DNA of 64,000 nucleotides from Eretmocerus hayati. Its lineage: Eukaryota > Arthropoda > Insecta > Hymenoptera > Aphelinidae. A model generated the notes under the pieces. It was not told the origin of the DNA. It worked only from the letters and a program-made list of their open reading frames with translations, and ran no database searches. The stretch is taken from assembly GCA_029851415.1 (NCBI GenBank), contig CM056742.1, forward strand, positions 85,302,748 to 85,366,747. Reading direction: 5' to 3'. Below are positions 33,894-46,600 of the stretch, in pieces. Made by a program: the position numbers and the translations under genes. The stretch's first letter is position 1. Every line of letters begins with the position of its first letter.

Positions 33894-34354
33894 GTAAGTA
33901 CATATTTTCCGTATATCCGTATTACATTTTGATTCATAGTAGCTAAAAATAGATAATTCCTCAGATCTACCGCTGACAATATCAGATATATAATAGAAAA
34001 TATTCACCTATAAGGATACATCTGACGAAAAAGTGTTATCATATCCTCATATAAACACAATCTGTTGATGATGCTGGTAATAAAAAATTTCATCATTCAC
34101 TAATTCGTGAGTCATTTTGTCATTCTTTACCCCAAAATCATTCAACGCGTAGCTTCTTCAATCTAAGAATCGATTTCCTCAATTCAGAAATATTTGACAG
34201 AAGAGCATCATTATGCGTTTACATTCAAGTACTATACGACTACCTCAGTTTTTAAAAAAGTTTCTCTCTTATTAGAGCACCCTCTCTATGACTGGAGAAA
34301 AATTTAATCAGTAATTATTGTCTGTAAACGTACAAAAATATAGCCACATTATAG
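33894..34354. other. AT-rich stretch after the AT-hook exon
   Basis: Probably intron or 3' flank. I see no exon, RNA gene or repeat here. Confidence 0.4.
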
Positions 34355-34356
34355 TA

Positions 34357-35166
34357 CAGGCAGCCCCCGCTATTCGCGGTTAATGCGTATGAAGAAAATG
34401 CCGCGAATACCGAAACCGCGAATACCGGGACCTTGGGCTTATGGGAAAAGGGGGGTTACGTATACATATGTGGATCCGTGAGTAACTAAAAAACTCGACA
34501 CATCATCTTTAGATGATAAATTCATGTAATAAGCCTAGCAAAATGAATTAATATATGAAAGATACGAAGTAACAGTCTGATACGATTGAAAAACTACTGT
34601 GATTCACTCCAAAATCTGTGGAAACAATCAGTCACGAGCTTGCGAGTGAAGAGCTCTATCACTTTTGACTAGCGAGATTGACAAACATAGTCAGCAACAA
34701 TGTCTGGTCAGTGGCCATAAGAAGTTCTGGAAGCTCCGGCTATTTTCCCTTTATTTAGTGGCAGGCAAATTCAACATTTTCAATTTCTCCGAAAGGCTCA
34801 CAGTTTATGATCACGTTTTCTGATTGACGGATATGCATTCTTTTTCACGTACTGTGTCATGACAAGAATCTAGATAGTGTAACAACAACTTTGTCATATA
34901 ACCAATTAATCAGTCTCAGGAAACAATAACAATACCAACACCCTGAAAATGATGAACACTCAATCACAAAGTTGTTTTGGGATGAGACACTTGGATGAAA
35001 TCCATCGAAAGTTCACATTTCATGAGGTGAATTATCTCTAATATCCAGATCCAATCCGCGAATGAGCGAGTCAGGGCCCCGCGAATACGGGGGGATGCCG
35101 CAAATTAGAAACCGCGAATAAGCGAATTCCGCGAATACCGGGACCGCGAATAGCGGGGGCTGCCTG
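34357..35166. mobile_element. 810-bp pogo/Tigger-like MITE
   Basis: Perfect 24-bp terminal inverted repeats beginning CAGGCAGCCCCCGCTATTCG, flanked by TA (34355-34356 and 35167-35168). CAG ends plus TA duplication fit the pogo branch of Tc1/mariner. Both ends carry iterated CCGCGAATA(C/A) motifs (several on each side), which could be transposase-binding repeats. There is no transposase frame inside. Confidence 0.9.
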
Positions 35167-35408
35167 TATGAGATGTATCAAGTTATCGCTCAGCCCATCC
35201 GGACTCTTGGCAATGGCTAATGGTGGAGGCATTCAGCCGTTGCACTGTTCTCTATGTCTGTGTCTCGCCGAAGAGTAGTACAGTCATGCGCGGTGGGGAA
35301 TCATCGCTGCGCAGAGAGAGTATACGCAAGTAAGCCTGTGAAAAAGACAGAGAGAGCGCGCGAGAGTGATAGAGAGCCCACTACGTCCACAGGTAAGACA
35401 TACAGTGG

Positions 35409-35612
35409 GGGGGGGCATAATAGGTCTCCTACTCATCCACTGGCGAGGTGGGCGGCGGGGGGGAGCGTGTGCGAGTCGGCGAGTCCACATACCTGATGAG
35501 ACGGGTGGGGGGGGGGGCATAATAGGTCTCCTACTCATCCACTGGCGAGGTGGGCGGCGGGGGGGAGCGTGTGCGAGTCGGCGAGTCCACATACCTGATG
35601 AGACGGGTGGGG
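35409..35612 (+). repeat. Two-copy 102-bp G-rich tandem repeat
   Basis: CATAATAGGTCTCC starts at 35416 and 35518, and the 102-bp units are essentially identical except in the length of the G-runs. Each unit has two or more runs of 6-12 G and could form G-quadruplexes. 102 is divisible by 3, so frames pass through, but no protein family is evident. Confidence 0.9.
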
Positions 35613-36700
35613 GGAGAGTGAGCACGAGAGAGGGCCTTTGTTTACGTTTCGCCAGGGTGCTAACATAACTACTCACATCAGTATCCGCGGGAGCTTTGTG
35701 CGCTCAAATAAGCATCATTAGTTCCACTATTCCAAGCTGAACATTTCCTCTGCTCAAACATAACTGTGGAAACATTCATACGTTGATTTTCGGAATCCAT
35801 ATATCAACGTCTTGGGACTCATGACTTTGATTTTGATTGAATCCATCGACGTATTACTCGTTTTTGTAAATTCCTCCGAATTTCTTGATAGATTTTTCCT
35901 TCAACTCAGAACCTTAATGGCTGACATCAAATGACTCAACCTTGTGGCTTGGATCCAAAATGAGCGTAACGAAATGAACCTAGTTGCTTCTTCGAGAATG
36001 TTTCAGTACTCCCCTCACCTATCTTCGAAACCGAGGAGAGGCTGCATCTCAACACCGTTCTCATAAAGTTTTCTATCAAATAGGCAGATCGTATTTTCTA
36101 TTCTATCGAAAACCATGTTGAATGCAACTCAATATGCTTCTTGATCAAATTGATTACTTTTATCGACTATGCGCGGATTATACGTGGAACCGAACGCTGT
36201 AGCTCAGTCCAAAATTTTGTCGAGAAGTCTCGCCGATGGCCGACAAATTTCTCGGCGAGACGAGATCAGAAATTTTCGTTCTCGAGTCCCAAAAACCGAG
36301 GACGGGAACGCAGTTAATTTTTTCTCGTCGAGACGAGAACATCACAGTTTCTCGGGTTTCTCGCTCGACGGCAGCCCTAATCAAAACCCGATGAGGACAG
36401 TATCTGTCCTCATGCTCACTTGAATTCTCTTTACATTTGGAGTCAACGGCGGATTCCCGCAATCTTGTTAAATTTCTAACTTGTATGAAACAATTTCAGT
36501 TATCACAAATTCAAAGAGAATTCGCTCAAGTTGGGGACAAAAATGTACTCATAGTATAGATTAGGAGGTGATCAGCTACTCAATCATTCTCAACAGCCGG
36601 GTTGCAAGGCAACCGCATGCCCGTAATTCGATCTCAAACTGCAACATCTTTGACTTCAACTTCATGGATACCAATTTACAAAGGGGCCAGAGGAATTAGA
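35613..36700. other. Non-coding stretch with TCTCG/CGAGA-rich patch
   Basis: No gene is supported. At about 36215-36375 the motif TCTCG and its complement are repeated many times (for example TTCTCGGCGAGACGAGA and TTCTCGTCGAGACGAGA), giving strong dyad symmetry. It may be a remnant of a transposon end. Confidence 0.5.
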
Positions 36701-36779
36701 AAGAAATGCCGGAAGCATCGTTCGTTACTCTGTGATCAGCCTTTTCTGCCGTAAAAATCAAAATTGGAAAACGGTTGAT

Positions 36780-36985
36780 TGATCTTTTGTTACGCACAGA
36801 TTCTACTTTGCGCACGATTTCAAGAACTTTGCGCACTGTAAAACTGTGCGCAAAGTTACTTTTACGCACGGTTTCACTTTTACGCACAGCTAAAATCTGA
36901 ACGTTAATGAAATCATGATCAAGCTTGCGCACCGCACCCACGCACCAAAATGGACTTTTACGCACAACTTTACGCACAGTATATC
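36780..36985 (-). repeat. TTTACGCAC short-motif cluster
   Basis: About ten copies of (A/G)CGCAC or its complement lie within 200 bp, several as TTTACGCACAG or GTGCGCAAAGT, at irregular spacing. The minus strand reads VRK repeatedly as a by-product. Irregular spacing sets it apart from a satellite. Confidence 0.7.
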
Positions 36986-37679
36986 AAAAAAGACTTTTTG
37001 GAGTTATTTTCACGGAATCCTCCATATATAAGCGAAATCACCACTAACTCAATATTTCGAGACATATTCTGGCAGGTTTTTAACAATTCCAGTGGCGGTT
37101 CTCTGAAAAAGTTCATTTAAATGTTACAGACTGACACACTTTCGTTGTTAATTCTTCAGTGCCGATAAGATGAACAGCTACTGTACTAGGGTAATTTTAT
37201 GCCTGAGTCGTGATTTTGATGGAAGTAAACAGAAAATACTGGGATATTTCCCAAATTAAATTGATGAAAATGCTGAAAAACTGCTGCCAAATCATTTTGA
37301 ATTCACACTCTGAATTTCATACACTTCAAAATATTGAGGTATTCTTCTGGATTTTCATCAAACTGTTTCGAAGGATTCTCTGAAAATTTTTGATCATTCC
37401 GATGAAAATTACTCTCTTCGGGCATGGAACTATCCTGACAGAGTAGGTTCATCTTATTTGAAATAAACAACGAGAAGATTGTCGTTTGAAAGATCCGCGA
37501 GCACCTGTTTAGAGCCACGATGACAACATACCCCGATGCTTGGACCAAAAATACTGTCAGTAAAAAGAATCGATCCCAAAACTCGGGAAGGCCAATTAAA
37601 GTTCCACGAATGCGTGATGTTCAAGTCAACTATACTGGCGGTGAAAGAATTGCCCCCCAAAACCCACTTTCTCAGCATC

Positions 37680-38105
37680 AACCAGCTATTATATAGCTGA
37701 AATATCAGCTATTACTCACATGGGTCGTCAAACTGCTGATCAAATCAGCAAACACTAAAATCACGCTTAAATCGATAATTTTGGCGGGAAAACTCCACAA
37801 ACCCGGGTTTCAATATCCACATGAATACATGAGCGACTTCTCTAGACCAAGTCGCGACGAACTAAGGCGTATTCGTTCCATATTCACTCATTTCGTGATA
37901 TGAGAGGCCCTATATAGCTGGATATGATCAGCGATAAGTCAGTGATTGTAGCTGAAAATCAGATAATGTAGCTGAAATTCAGCTACAGTAGCTATTTGTG
38001 TCAGTAAAAAACCGTCGACTAAAATATCAGCTTATAAAAGCTGATTCAGTCAGCTAACATAGCTGGAATCTCAGCTAATATAGCTGATTTTTCAGCTAAA
38101 CGATA
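37680..38105. repeat. TAGCTGA/TCAGCTA motif cluster, left of the transposase region
   Basis: More than 15 copies of TAGCTG(A) or its complement TCAGCTA occur at irregular intervals, often as facing pairs such as ATAGCTGAAATATCAGCTAT. A smaller cluster of the same motif lies at 43266-43345, on the other side of the transposase gene. Such sub-terminal short motifs are typical transposase-binding sites in EnSpm/CACTA-type elements, but I cannot define element ends here. Confidence 0.7.
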
Positions 38106-38324
38106 TTCGTGTTGTGCCGTTCACACTATACAGTGTTACTCTATACAAATACTCAAATTACTCCAGGACTTGTTCTAGACTAATATTTTCATCACAATAA
38201 CAATCAATTTGTGGGTCCCAAATAAATCGTATTTCAAGCACCGCTTTCTAGATCGATAATGGAGTTTCCTGAATGGTCATGATATGAAGATACAGATTAC
38301 TATGATTTTTGGCCTGAAGTATAC

Positions 38325-39113
38325 GTCGCAAATGTGGGCCACCCTCCACAGAGCTACATGCCCCGAATGTAGGCCGACCACTGAAACTCAACATTCCCCG
38401 AATGTGAGCCACTCTCTACAACAATACATGCCCCGAATGTGGGCCATCCTTGCCCCGAATGTGAGCGACCCTCGATAAGACTATATGCCCCGAATATGGG
38501 CCACCTCCTATAAGACTATATGCCCCGAATGTGGGCCACCTCTTATAACACTATATGCCCCGAATGTGGACCACCCTTGCTCCGAATGTGGGCCACCTAT
38601 TATAACACTATATGCCCCGAATGTGGGCCAGCCTTGCTCCGAATGTGGGCCACCTATTATAACACTATATGCCCCGAATGTGGGCCACCTCTTATAACAC
38701 TATATACCCCGAATGTGGGCCACCTCTTATAACACTATATGCCCCGAATGTGGACCACCCTTGCTCCGAATGTGGGCCACCCTTGCCCCGAATGTGGGCC
38801 ACCTATTATAACACTATATGCCCCGAATGTGGGCCACCTCTTCTAACACTATATGCCCCGAATGTGGGCCATCTCTTATAACACTATATGCCCCGAATGT
38901 GGGCCACCTATTATAACACTACATGCCCCGAACGTGGGCCACCTCTTATCACACTATATGCCCCGAATGTGGGCCACCTCTTATGACACTATATGCCCCG
39001 AATGTGGGCCACCTATCATAACACTATATGCCCTGGATGTGGGCCACCCTTGCCCCGAATGTGGGCCACCTCTTATCACACTATATGCCCCGAATGTGGG
39101 CCACCTCTTATAG
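38325..39113 (+). repeat. 35-bp satellite, plus-oriented array
   Basis: About 25 units, mostly 35 bp: CCCCGAATGTGGGCC, then ACCTCTTATAACACTATATG. There are shorter ~22-bp variants lacking the ATAACACTATATG part (CCTTGCCCCGAATGTGGGCC). The edges are more divergent than the centre. The array is inverted relative to the giant array starting at 43586. Confidence 0.95.
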
Positions 39114-39977
39114 GATAGGAGGGATCTGCAGTCCAGTCCTTACCACTTATCTGCAATAATTGAGTAATTAGGGCCAAATGGTGAGTAGTCGATTATATAA
39201 GTTAGACAAACACAATAACTCAACAACTCATCCCAAACTTTGCAACGTTGAAATTCTCACGTGAGATGCGTGAATGGAGCTCCACTGGCTCGATGTGATC
39301 CTATTCACATTTCACTTGGATATTCTAATGATACCAAGTTTAAGTTGAGGTGTCGAGTTATTGTTACTGTCTAACTTATACTCGGCAGTTCGCCGTTCAG
39401 CCCAAATAATGGGAGTATTTCAGAAAAATGAGTAGTTCTGGATCGCTGGTACCTCCAGACCTGTGACCAGTCTAGACTTGACCGCAGATCATATAGAAGT
39501 AATCAAGTCTTGGTGTTGGAGTCACTCAGGGTGCCAGTTTGCTGCAATAACGAGTCCAAATTTTCGACAAAAGAAACAATAAAAATATCTCACGCACGAG
39601 TTTGGCATGGCGTTGCTAGGGAATATCTTGAATTTATCGATACAAAAATGAGTGATGATAGATTGAATTGATGATGTACCGTTATGAGATTTTGAGCGAA
39701 ATGATATAATTCCTTTGGTAACCCCGAGCGTACTTGAACACTATAGAATATTTCCGTTTCAAAATATCCGGTAATTGAAGAAAAAAGATCCGATAATTCA
39801 TAATTTGCAATTTTTCCACCTCCAACTCATTCGAATATTGGGGATGAACGGAATCATCTTAACAATGAAGTCCTCGCGATCGATGAAACGATGTATTCCT
39901 GATTCATATCATCAGTATTATCGCATTCAAAAAATTGTTTCATCCATTCATAATTATCACTCTTACCGTCATTTCAG
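39114..39977 (+). other. Upstream region of the transposase, with splice acceptor
   Basis: Non-repetitive sequence leading to CTTACCGTCATTTCAG|ATGTGCGAG, a good acceptor ending at 39977, immediately before the first coding ATG. One or more upstream exons are therefore likely here but I cannot place them. An overlapping 180-codon frame from 39775 looks like a shadow. Confidence 0.4.
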
Positions 39978-42227
39978 ATGTGCGAGATGGTGTATGAAAA
40001 ATCACGGGGGAAGCTCGGGGAAAGACAGAAATCGAATCGATCTGATAAATGGCTTGACGAAATCATCAAGAAATCGAGGAAAGAGAGATCAGGAGAACGG
40101 GTGGTGGATCAGCTGGATGAAACGCCGGAAGCAGCAGTCATATATCGAGGCCAAGAGAGCACAAATTTGCATTCGATTGTTCCAATATGTGATCATATCA
40201 CTGACTCGGAAATGGCAACGGAAGAGCAATCATTTCGCGAATCAAATCACGGCATTTATGGCCCGAAAAAGATCAATGATGAGTCCGTGGGAGACGATGC
40301 AATCCCCGAAGATGTGAGTGAAGAATGTATTCAAGGCATTGGGATCCTTGGCGAGGCAGAAGACAATGATTTGAGAGAAAGTGATGATTCGGCAGAAGAT
40401 GATGATTCGGTGGAAGTTGGTGAGTCAGTAGAAGATGACGATTTTGATTGGACTTCAGACGAAGATGATAGTGAGAATGAAGGTCGTATCGAGAATTTTT
40501 TGAATGAACTGGATGAAAGGATGAAGTTTCAGAAAGATCTCTCTGAGATTTTAGACCATACTGTTCCTCGACATAAGGCTGAAAGTCTCTTAAAGCTTTT
40601 GAAGTCACAAGGTGGCAAATTTGAATCTTTGCCATCGAGAGTATCAACTCTTCACAAAACTTTGAAAATTAAAGTCCCTATTAGAAAATGTTTTCCCGGG
40701 GAATATGTTCATTATGGTTCATGCAAGTGTTTAGAAGAGGAGATTGTGAGGCATGGGCTAGAGTCTGGTGAAGAGTTGGAGATGGATCTGAAAATCGATG
40801 GAGTCAACTTGAAGGGAACCTGTCTGGAAAATTTGTGGCCAATTTTAGGGAGACTAGTAATAAAAGGTAACAAGACAAAACCTCTCATCATCGGAGTTTA
40901 TCATGGTCGCGGGAAACCAAAGTGCGTTAAGACATATCTTCAAGATCTTGTGAAAGAATTGAAGCATCTAGAGAAGAACGGTCTCTCTTACAAAGATGGT
41001 CATTATACTTTCAAGCTCCGTAACATCACCGCCGATAATCCTGCAAGAAGTTTCATCAAGTGTTGCAGGCAACACAATCACATGTATTGTTGTGATAAAT
41101 GCTGCATCAAAGGAATCCCCATGAGGCACATAATGACATTTCAAAACTTGAACGCTCAGCCTCGGACTAACAAATCTTCCCTTCGAGGAAACAAATGGGT
41201 CACCACAAGTCGAAAAAGACAACTCCTTTTGAACGTTTCCTCGTAGACATGATAAAGCAGTTCTCCCTAGATCCTATGCACCAGATATACCTGAGAGTCG
41301 TAGAAACCATCCTACAAATAATGGAGGAAATGCACAACAATCCCAATATCGATTTCACAATGGACTATGAGAGTTTTAATGCTGCTCTCGAAGAGCTAAG
41401 CATGTGGATTCCGACTGAGTTCGCTGACAGGAAAGTCAAAAGCTTGAACGATGTGACGGAATGGAAAGCGACTCACAGCCGTCACTTCCTTCTGTATGTG
41501 TCAGTGGTACTCATACCCCGATTCGTCCCGGAGCCGTATGCAGCTCATTTTCTGAAGCTCACGTGTGCCATCAGGATCCTATGTGATCCACTTCGTCACA
41601 GGACAATGAATGAGACCGCAGAAGATTCACTGTGTACGTTCTTGAACGAATTCAGGGATCTGTATGGCATTGGCCGCCTTGTTTACAATCTTCACAACTT
41701 GATCCATCTAGCTTTTGACTCATGGATCAGCTGACTCATTCAGTGCTTTTCCATTCGAGAACCACATGCGAGTACTCAAGGGCTTTATGAAAAAACATCA
41801 GCAGCCACTGCAACTATTATATATAAATTTGACTAACAAGGCTCAATTCATCGAGGCAGAGACAGTCAGCTTGTACCCCAGATTTGAGAAATGTGCGAAA
41901 CAAACGCGATTTTTACCTCTCGATTGCCGCAACAGATTCGGCAAGCTCGTGTATCCCAACTATGTCTTGACCACAGAGCTACCGAATGATGTATGTGTGC
42001 TAACAGATGGTTCAATCGTCAAGATCGATTACTTCGGATACAAGAAAAAGATACCTATTCTCATTGGCAAGGAATTCCAGCTCAAAGAAGATACGCTCCT
42101 ATATCCAATCCCGTCGGCAAAAAATTTCGACATCTACATTGTATCAAAACTGAGCGAGGAACTACAGCATTTTGGTCAATATCCTCGATTTCATGCAAAG
42201 CTGTCATCATGGTCCATGGAAGGGTGA
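39978..42227 (+). pseudogene. Tnp2-like (EnSpm/CACTA-type) DDE transposase, two frameshifts
   Basis: Three overlapping frames make one protein: 39978-41246, 41195-41734 and 41715-42227. The first has an acidic low-complexity region (residues ~120-175), then LLKSQGGKFESLPSRVSTL and the transposase core: LKIDGVNLKG (Asp274), LWPILGRLVI, IIGVYHGRGKPKCVKTYL, ITADNPARSFIKC (Asp353) and a Cys/His cluster (CRQHNHMYCCDKC). The second has KQFSLDPMHQIYL (third acidic position) and WKATHSRHFLLYVSVVL. The third begins with the family signature DSFSAFPFEN. This order matches Tnp2-like transposases widespread in arthropod genomes. Two single-base shifts (near 41200 and 41725) are the only visible lesions, so decay is recent or the shifts are errors. 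It sits between inverted satellite arrays. Confidence 0.8.
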
Positions 42228-43493
42228 AGTACATTGTACCTTTCCTTCACAATCACGAAGAAGACAGTTTTTGATAAAGCACGTTTCAACGTGTTTTGTT
42301 CTTTGCCCTACAATTTCTTCATAGATTAACTTTAACTGTTGCGAACGGGTTTAGAATCCTATGATCTTTGAGGCAACAGAACTTGAAATAGCGTCTTCAA
42401 GATTAAAGCCTTACAGTAAAGAATATTGTAAAATAAGAGTTGACTCTTGAGTAAGACGAAATGGAATTGACTGAGCTCAGTTGACAGAGAATTCATGTAT
42501 AAAAGTTTGCCCGATCGACTGTATCTTTATTATTACTACTTGCTGTGAATTATTTGTATATTAATTTGGAATGTTATTCATTGTGATGCTCTCAACAATG
42601 AGGAAATTATGAAATTCATGAAAATGATATTTGGCAAAAACTGCATGTTTACCGACCAGAGCACTCCGATGCTCAGACCAATGCTTTGCTTGCAATATGG
42701 TAGATTAGTATCACACGCTTATTTTGGAACGTGTAAGGAGATCTTGCAAGTTTCCAAAATGTAATGCTTCCATGACTATACACAGTGGTTGGTGCTCAGT
42801 TCTCTACAATGATTCTCGTACATCTGTATCCACTGCGATCCATATTTAAGACAAGGAAACACGTCGTAGATTACTACAATTGCAATTCGAATGATACTTC
42901 ACTACTTCTTTCGATATATTTTCCCGTATCAGGGTGCCATCGTGAACGACCCTGGAAACCGTTCAAAGGTCGCAATGGAAGAATCACACTGAGGCACCTG
43001 CCTACAAATATCTTCCCAAAATCCAGTAGCCTCACGGAGTGAATGTCCATCATCAAGGTTTTGTCCGTAACATGTGTGAATTTTCTTATCACGATAAAAT
43101 TTTCATTCATGGAGATTAAGAAATAGGACTTATTTCTGATTTTCGAGTTCATCTCAAGTTGTTCGATCGAGCTCAAAGACATTCAATTTCGGGGAGCATT
43201 ACATGCTATACATCACATCCACGGGAAAATATTCTTTGAATTCTGACCCACTCTCTGAGCGCCAATCAGCTAGGACAGCTGCAAATCAGCTGGTGATAGC
43301 TGATTCTGTCAGCTGACACGAACGGATTTTGACTGATTAAATCAGCTATTACGGGATGTGATATGCAATGGAGTGCGCAGCCCAGGGGTGTAATTCTCCA
43401 ATTTCTCTGCGTCTCGTGATAAACTTTTGGCACAGGTATTCATAGTCGTTCATATCGTGCAGTGAGATTTATTTGATTGTACAATTTTCGAGT
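42228..43493. other. 3' flank of the transposase; TCAGCT motif cluster
   Basis: No further gene. At 43266-43345 six or more TCAGCT/AGCTGA motifs recur, matching those at 37680-38105. This supports the idea that both belong to the ends of the same transposon family. Confidence 0.5.
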
Positions 43494-43604
43494 CACTGTA
43501 ATGTCCCGAATGTGGGACACCTATGTCCCGAATATAAGCGTCCTATGCCCCGAATGTGGGCCACCCTCTATACAACTAAGGAGATTGGCCCACATTCGGG
43601 GCAT
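43494..43604. repeat. Head-to-head satellite junction
   Basis: CACTGTAATGTCCCGAATG (from 43494) opens two or three plus-oriented variant units (to about 43565). The last one, ATGCCCCGAATGTGGGCCA (43545-43563), is followed after 22 bases by its exact 19-bp inverse (43586-43604), where the minus-oriented array begins. This is the inversion point of the satellite. CACTG at the very edge is compatible with an EnSpm-type terminus. Confidence 0.75.
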
Positions 43605-46600
43605 GTAGTGTTATAAAAGGTGGCCCCGCATTCGGGGCAAGGGTGGCCCAAATTCGGGGCATATAGTGTTATAATGGGTGGCCCACATTCAGGGCAAAGG
43701 TGGCCCACATTCGGGGCATATAGTGTTATGATAGGTGGCCCACATTCGGGGCATATAGTATAATGAGGGATGGCCCACATTCGGGGCATATAGTGTTATA
43801 ATTGGGGCCCACATTCGGGGCATATAGTGTTATAAGGGGTGGCTCACATTCGAGACATTTAGTGTTATAATACGTGGTCCACATTCGGGGCAAGGGTGGC
43901 CCACATTCGTGGCAAGGGTGGCCCACATTCGGGGCATATATTGTTATAAGAGGTGGCCGAATTCGGGGCAGATAGTGTTATAATAGGTGGCCACATTCGA
44001 GGCATATAGTGTTATAAGAGGTGGCCCACATTCGGGGCGTATAGTGTTATAATAGGTGGCCCACATTCGGAACATATAGTGTGATAAGAGGTGGCCCACG
44101 TTCGGGGCATGTAGTGTTATAATAGGTGGCCACCATTCGGGGCATGTAAGGTTATAATAGGTGGCCCACATTCGGGGCATATAGTCTTAAAGAAGGTGGC
44201 CCACATTCGGGGCTTATAGTGTTATAAGAAGTGGCCCACATTAGGGGCATATAGACTCATAGAAGGTGGCCCACATTCGGAGCAAGGGTGGCCCTTATTC
44301 GAGGCATATAGTGTTATAAGAGGTGGCCCACATTCGAGGCATGAAGTGTGATAAGAGGTGGCCCACATTCGGGGAAAGAGTGGCCCATATTCGGGGCATA
44401 TTGTCTCATAGAGGGTGGCCCAGATCCGAGGCATATAGTATCATAGGAGGTGGCCCACATTCGGGGAATGTTGAGTTTAAGAGGTCGGCCCTTATTTGGG
44501 GCATGTAGCTCTGTGGAGGATGGGCCACATCCGGGGCATTTAGTCTCATAGGAGGTGGCCCCTATACGGGGCATATAGTGAGGTGACAGGTGGCCTACAT
44601 TCGGGGCATATAGTAGTATGATAAGTGGCCCACATTCGAGGCATATCGTCTTATAGGAGGTGGCCCACATTCGGGGCATATAGTATTATAGAGGGTGATC
44701 CACGTTCGAGGCACATAGTGTGATAAGAGGTGGTACACATTCGGGGCATGTAGTGTTATAATAGGTGGCCCACATTCGGGGCATATAATTTTATAGGAGG
44801 TCGCCCACTTTCGGGGTATATAGTGTTATGAGAGGTGGCCAGATTCGGGGCATATAGTCTTATAGAAGGTGGCCTACATTCGGAGCAAGGGTTGCCCTTA
44901 TTCGGGGCATATAGTGTTACAAGAGGTGGCCCACATTCGAGGCATATAGTGTTATGAGAGGGGGCCCACATTGGGGGCATATAGTGCGATGAGAGGTGAC
45001 CCACATTCGGGCATATAAGAATATGAGAGGTGGCCCATATTCGGGGCAAATAGTCTTGAAGAAGATGGCCCACATTCGGGGCATATAGTGTTATAAGAGG
45101 TGGCCCACATTAGGGGCATATAGACTTAAAGAAGGTGGCCCACATTCGGAGCGAGGATGGCCCTTATTCGAGGCATAGAGTGTGATAAAAGGTGGCCCAC
45201 ATTCGGTACAAGAGTGGCCCATATTCGGGGCCTATTGTCTTATAGAGGGTGGCCCACATCCGAGGCATATAGTATCATAGAAGGTGGCCCACATTCGGGG
45301 AATGTTGAGTTTAAGAGGTCGGCCCTTATTTGGGGTATGTAGCTCTGTGGAGGGTGGCCCACATTCGGGGCATTTAGTCTCATAGGAGGTGGCCCACATT
45401 CGGGGCATATAGTGGTGTAATACGTGGCCCACATTCAGGGCGAGGGTGGCCCACATTCGTGGCAAGGGTGGCCCACATTCGGGGCACATAGTGTTATAAT
45501 AGGGTGCCCACATTCGGGGCATATAGTGTTATAAGAGGTGGCCCACATTCGGGGCATATAGTATTAAAAGGGGTGACCCACGTTCGAGGCACATAGTGTG
45601 ATAAGAGGTGGCCCACATTCGGGGCATGTAGTGTTATAATAGGTGGCCCACATTCGGGGCATATAGTCTTATAGAAAGTGGCCCACTTTCGGGACATATA
45701 GTGTTATGAGAGGTGGCCACATTCGGGGCATATAGTCTTATAAAAGGTGGCCCACATTCGGAGCAAGGGTTGCCCTTATTCGGGGCATATAGTGTCACAA
45801 GAGGTGGCCCACAATCGAGGCATATAGTGTGATGAGAGGCGGCCCACATTCGGGGCATATAGTGTTATAATAGGTGGCCCACATTCGGTGCATATCGTCT
45901 CATAGGAGGTGGCCCACATTCGGGGCATGTAGTGTTATAATAGGTGGCCCACATTCGGGGCATATAGTCTTATAGAAAGTGGCCTACTTTCGGGGCATAT
46001 AGTGTTATCATAGGTGGCCCACATTCGGGCCATATAGTGTAATGATAGGTGGCCTACACTCAGGGCATATAGTGTTATGAGAGGTGGCCCACATTCGGGG
46101 CATGTAGTGTTATAAGAGGTGGCCCACATTCGAGGCATATAGTGTTATAAGAGGTGGCCGACATTCAGGTGGCCCACATTCGGGGCATATAGTGGTGTAA
46201 TACGTGGCCCACATTCGGGGCGAGGATGGCCCACATTCGTGGCAAGGGTGGCCCACATTCGGGGCACATAGTGTTATGATAGGGTGCCCACATTCGGGGC
46301 ATATAGTGTTATAAGAGGTGGCCCATATTCGGGGCATATAATGTTATAATACGTGGCCCACAGTCGGGGCAAGGGTGGCCCATATTCGTGGCAAGGGTGG
46401 CACACATTCGGGGCATATTGTCCCATAGAAGATGGCCCACATTCGAGGCATATAGTATTATGAGAGGTGGCCCACATTCGGGGTACTTAGTGTTATAATA
46501 GGTGGCCCACATTATAGGCATATAGTGTTATGAGAGGTGTCCCACATTCGGGGCATATAGTGTTATAAGAGGTGGCCCAGATTCGGGGCATATAGTCTGG

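Noticed and set aside
36696..36977. 93-codon frame rich in VRK repeats
   Set aside because: Generated by the TTTACGCAC motif cluster; spacing is irregular and no protein family fits.
38325..39113. CRISPR-like regular repeat spacing
   Set aside because: Units are contiguous with no unique spacers, in a eukaryotic context with no cas genes; it is a satellite.
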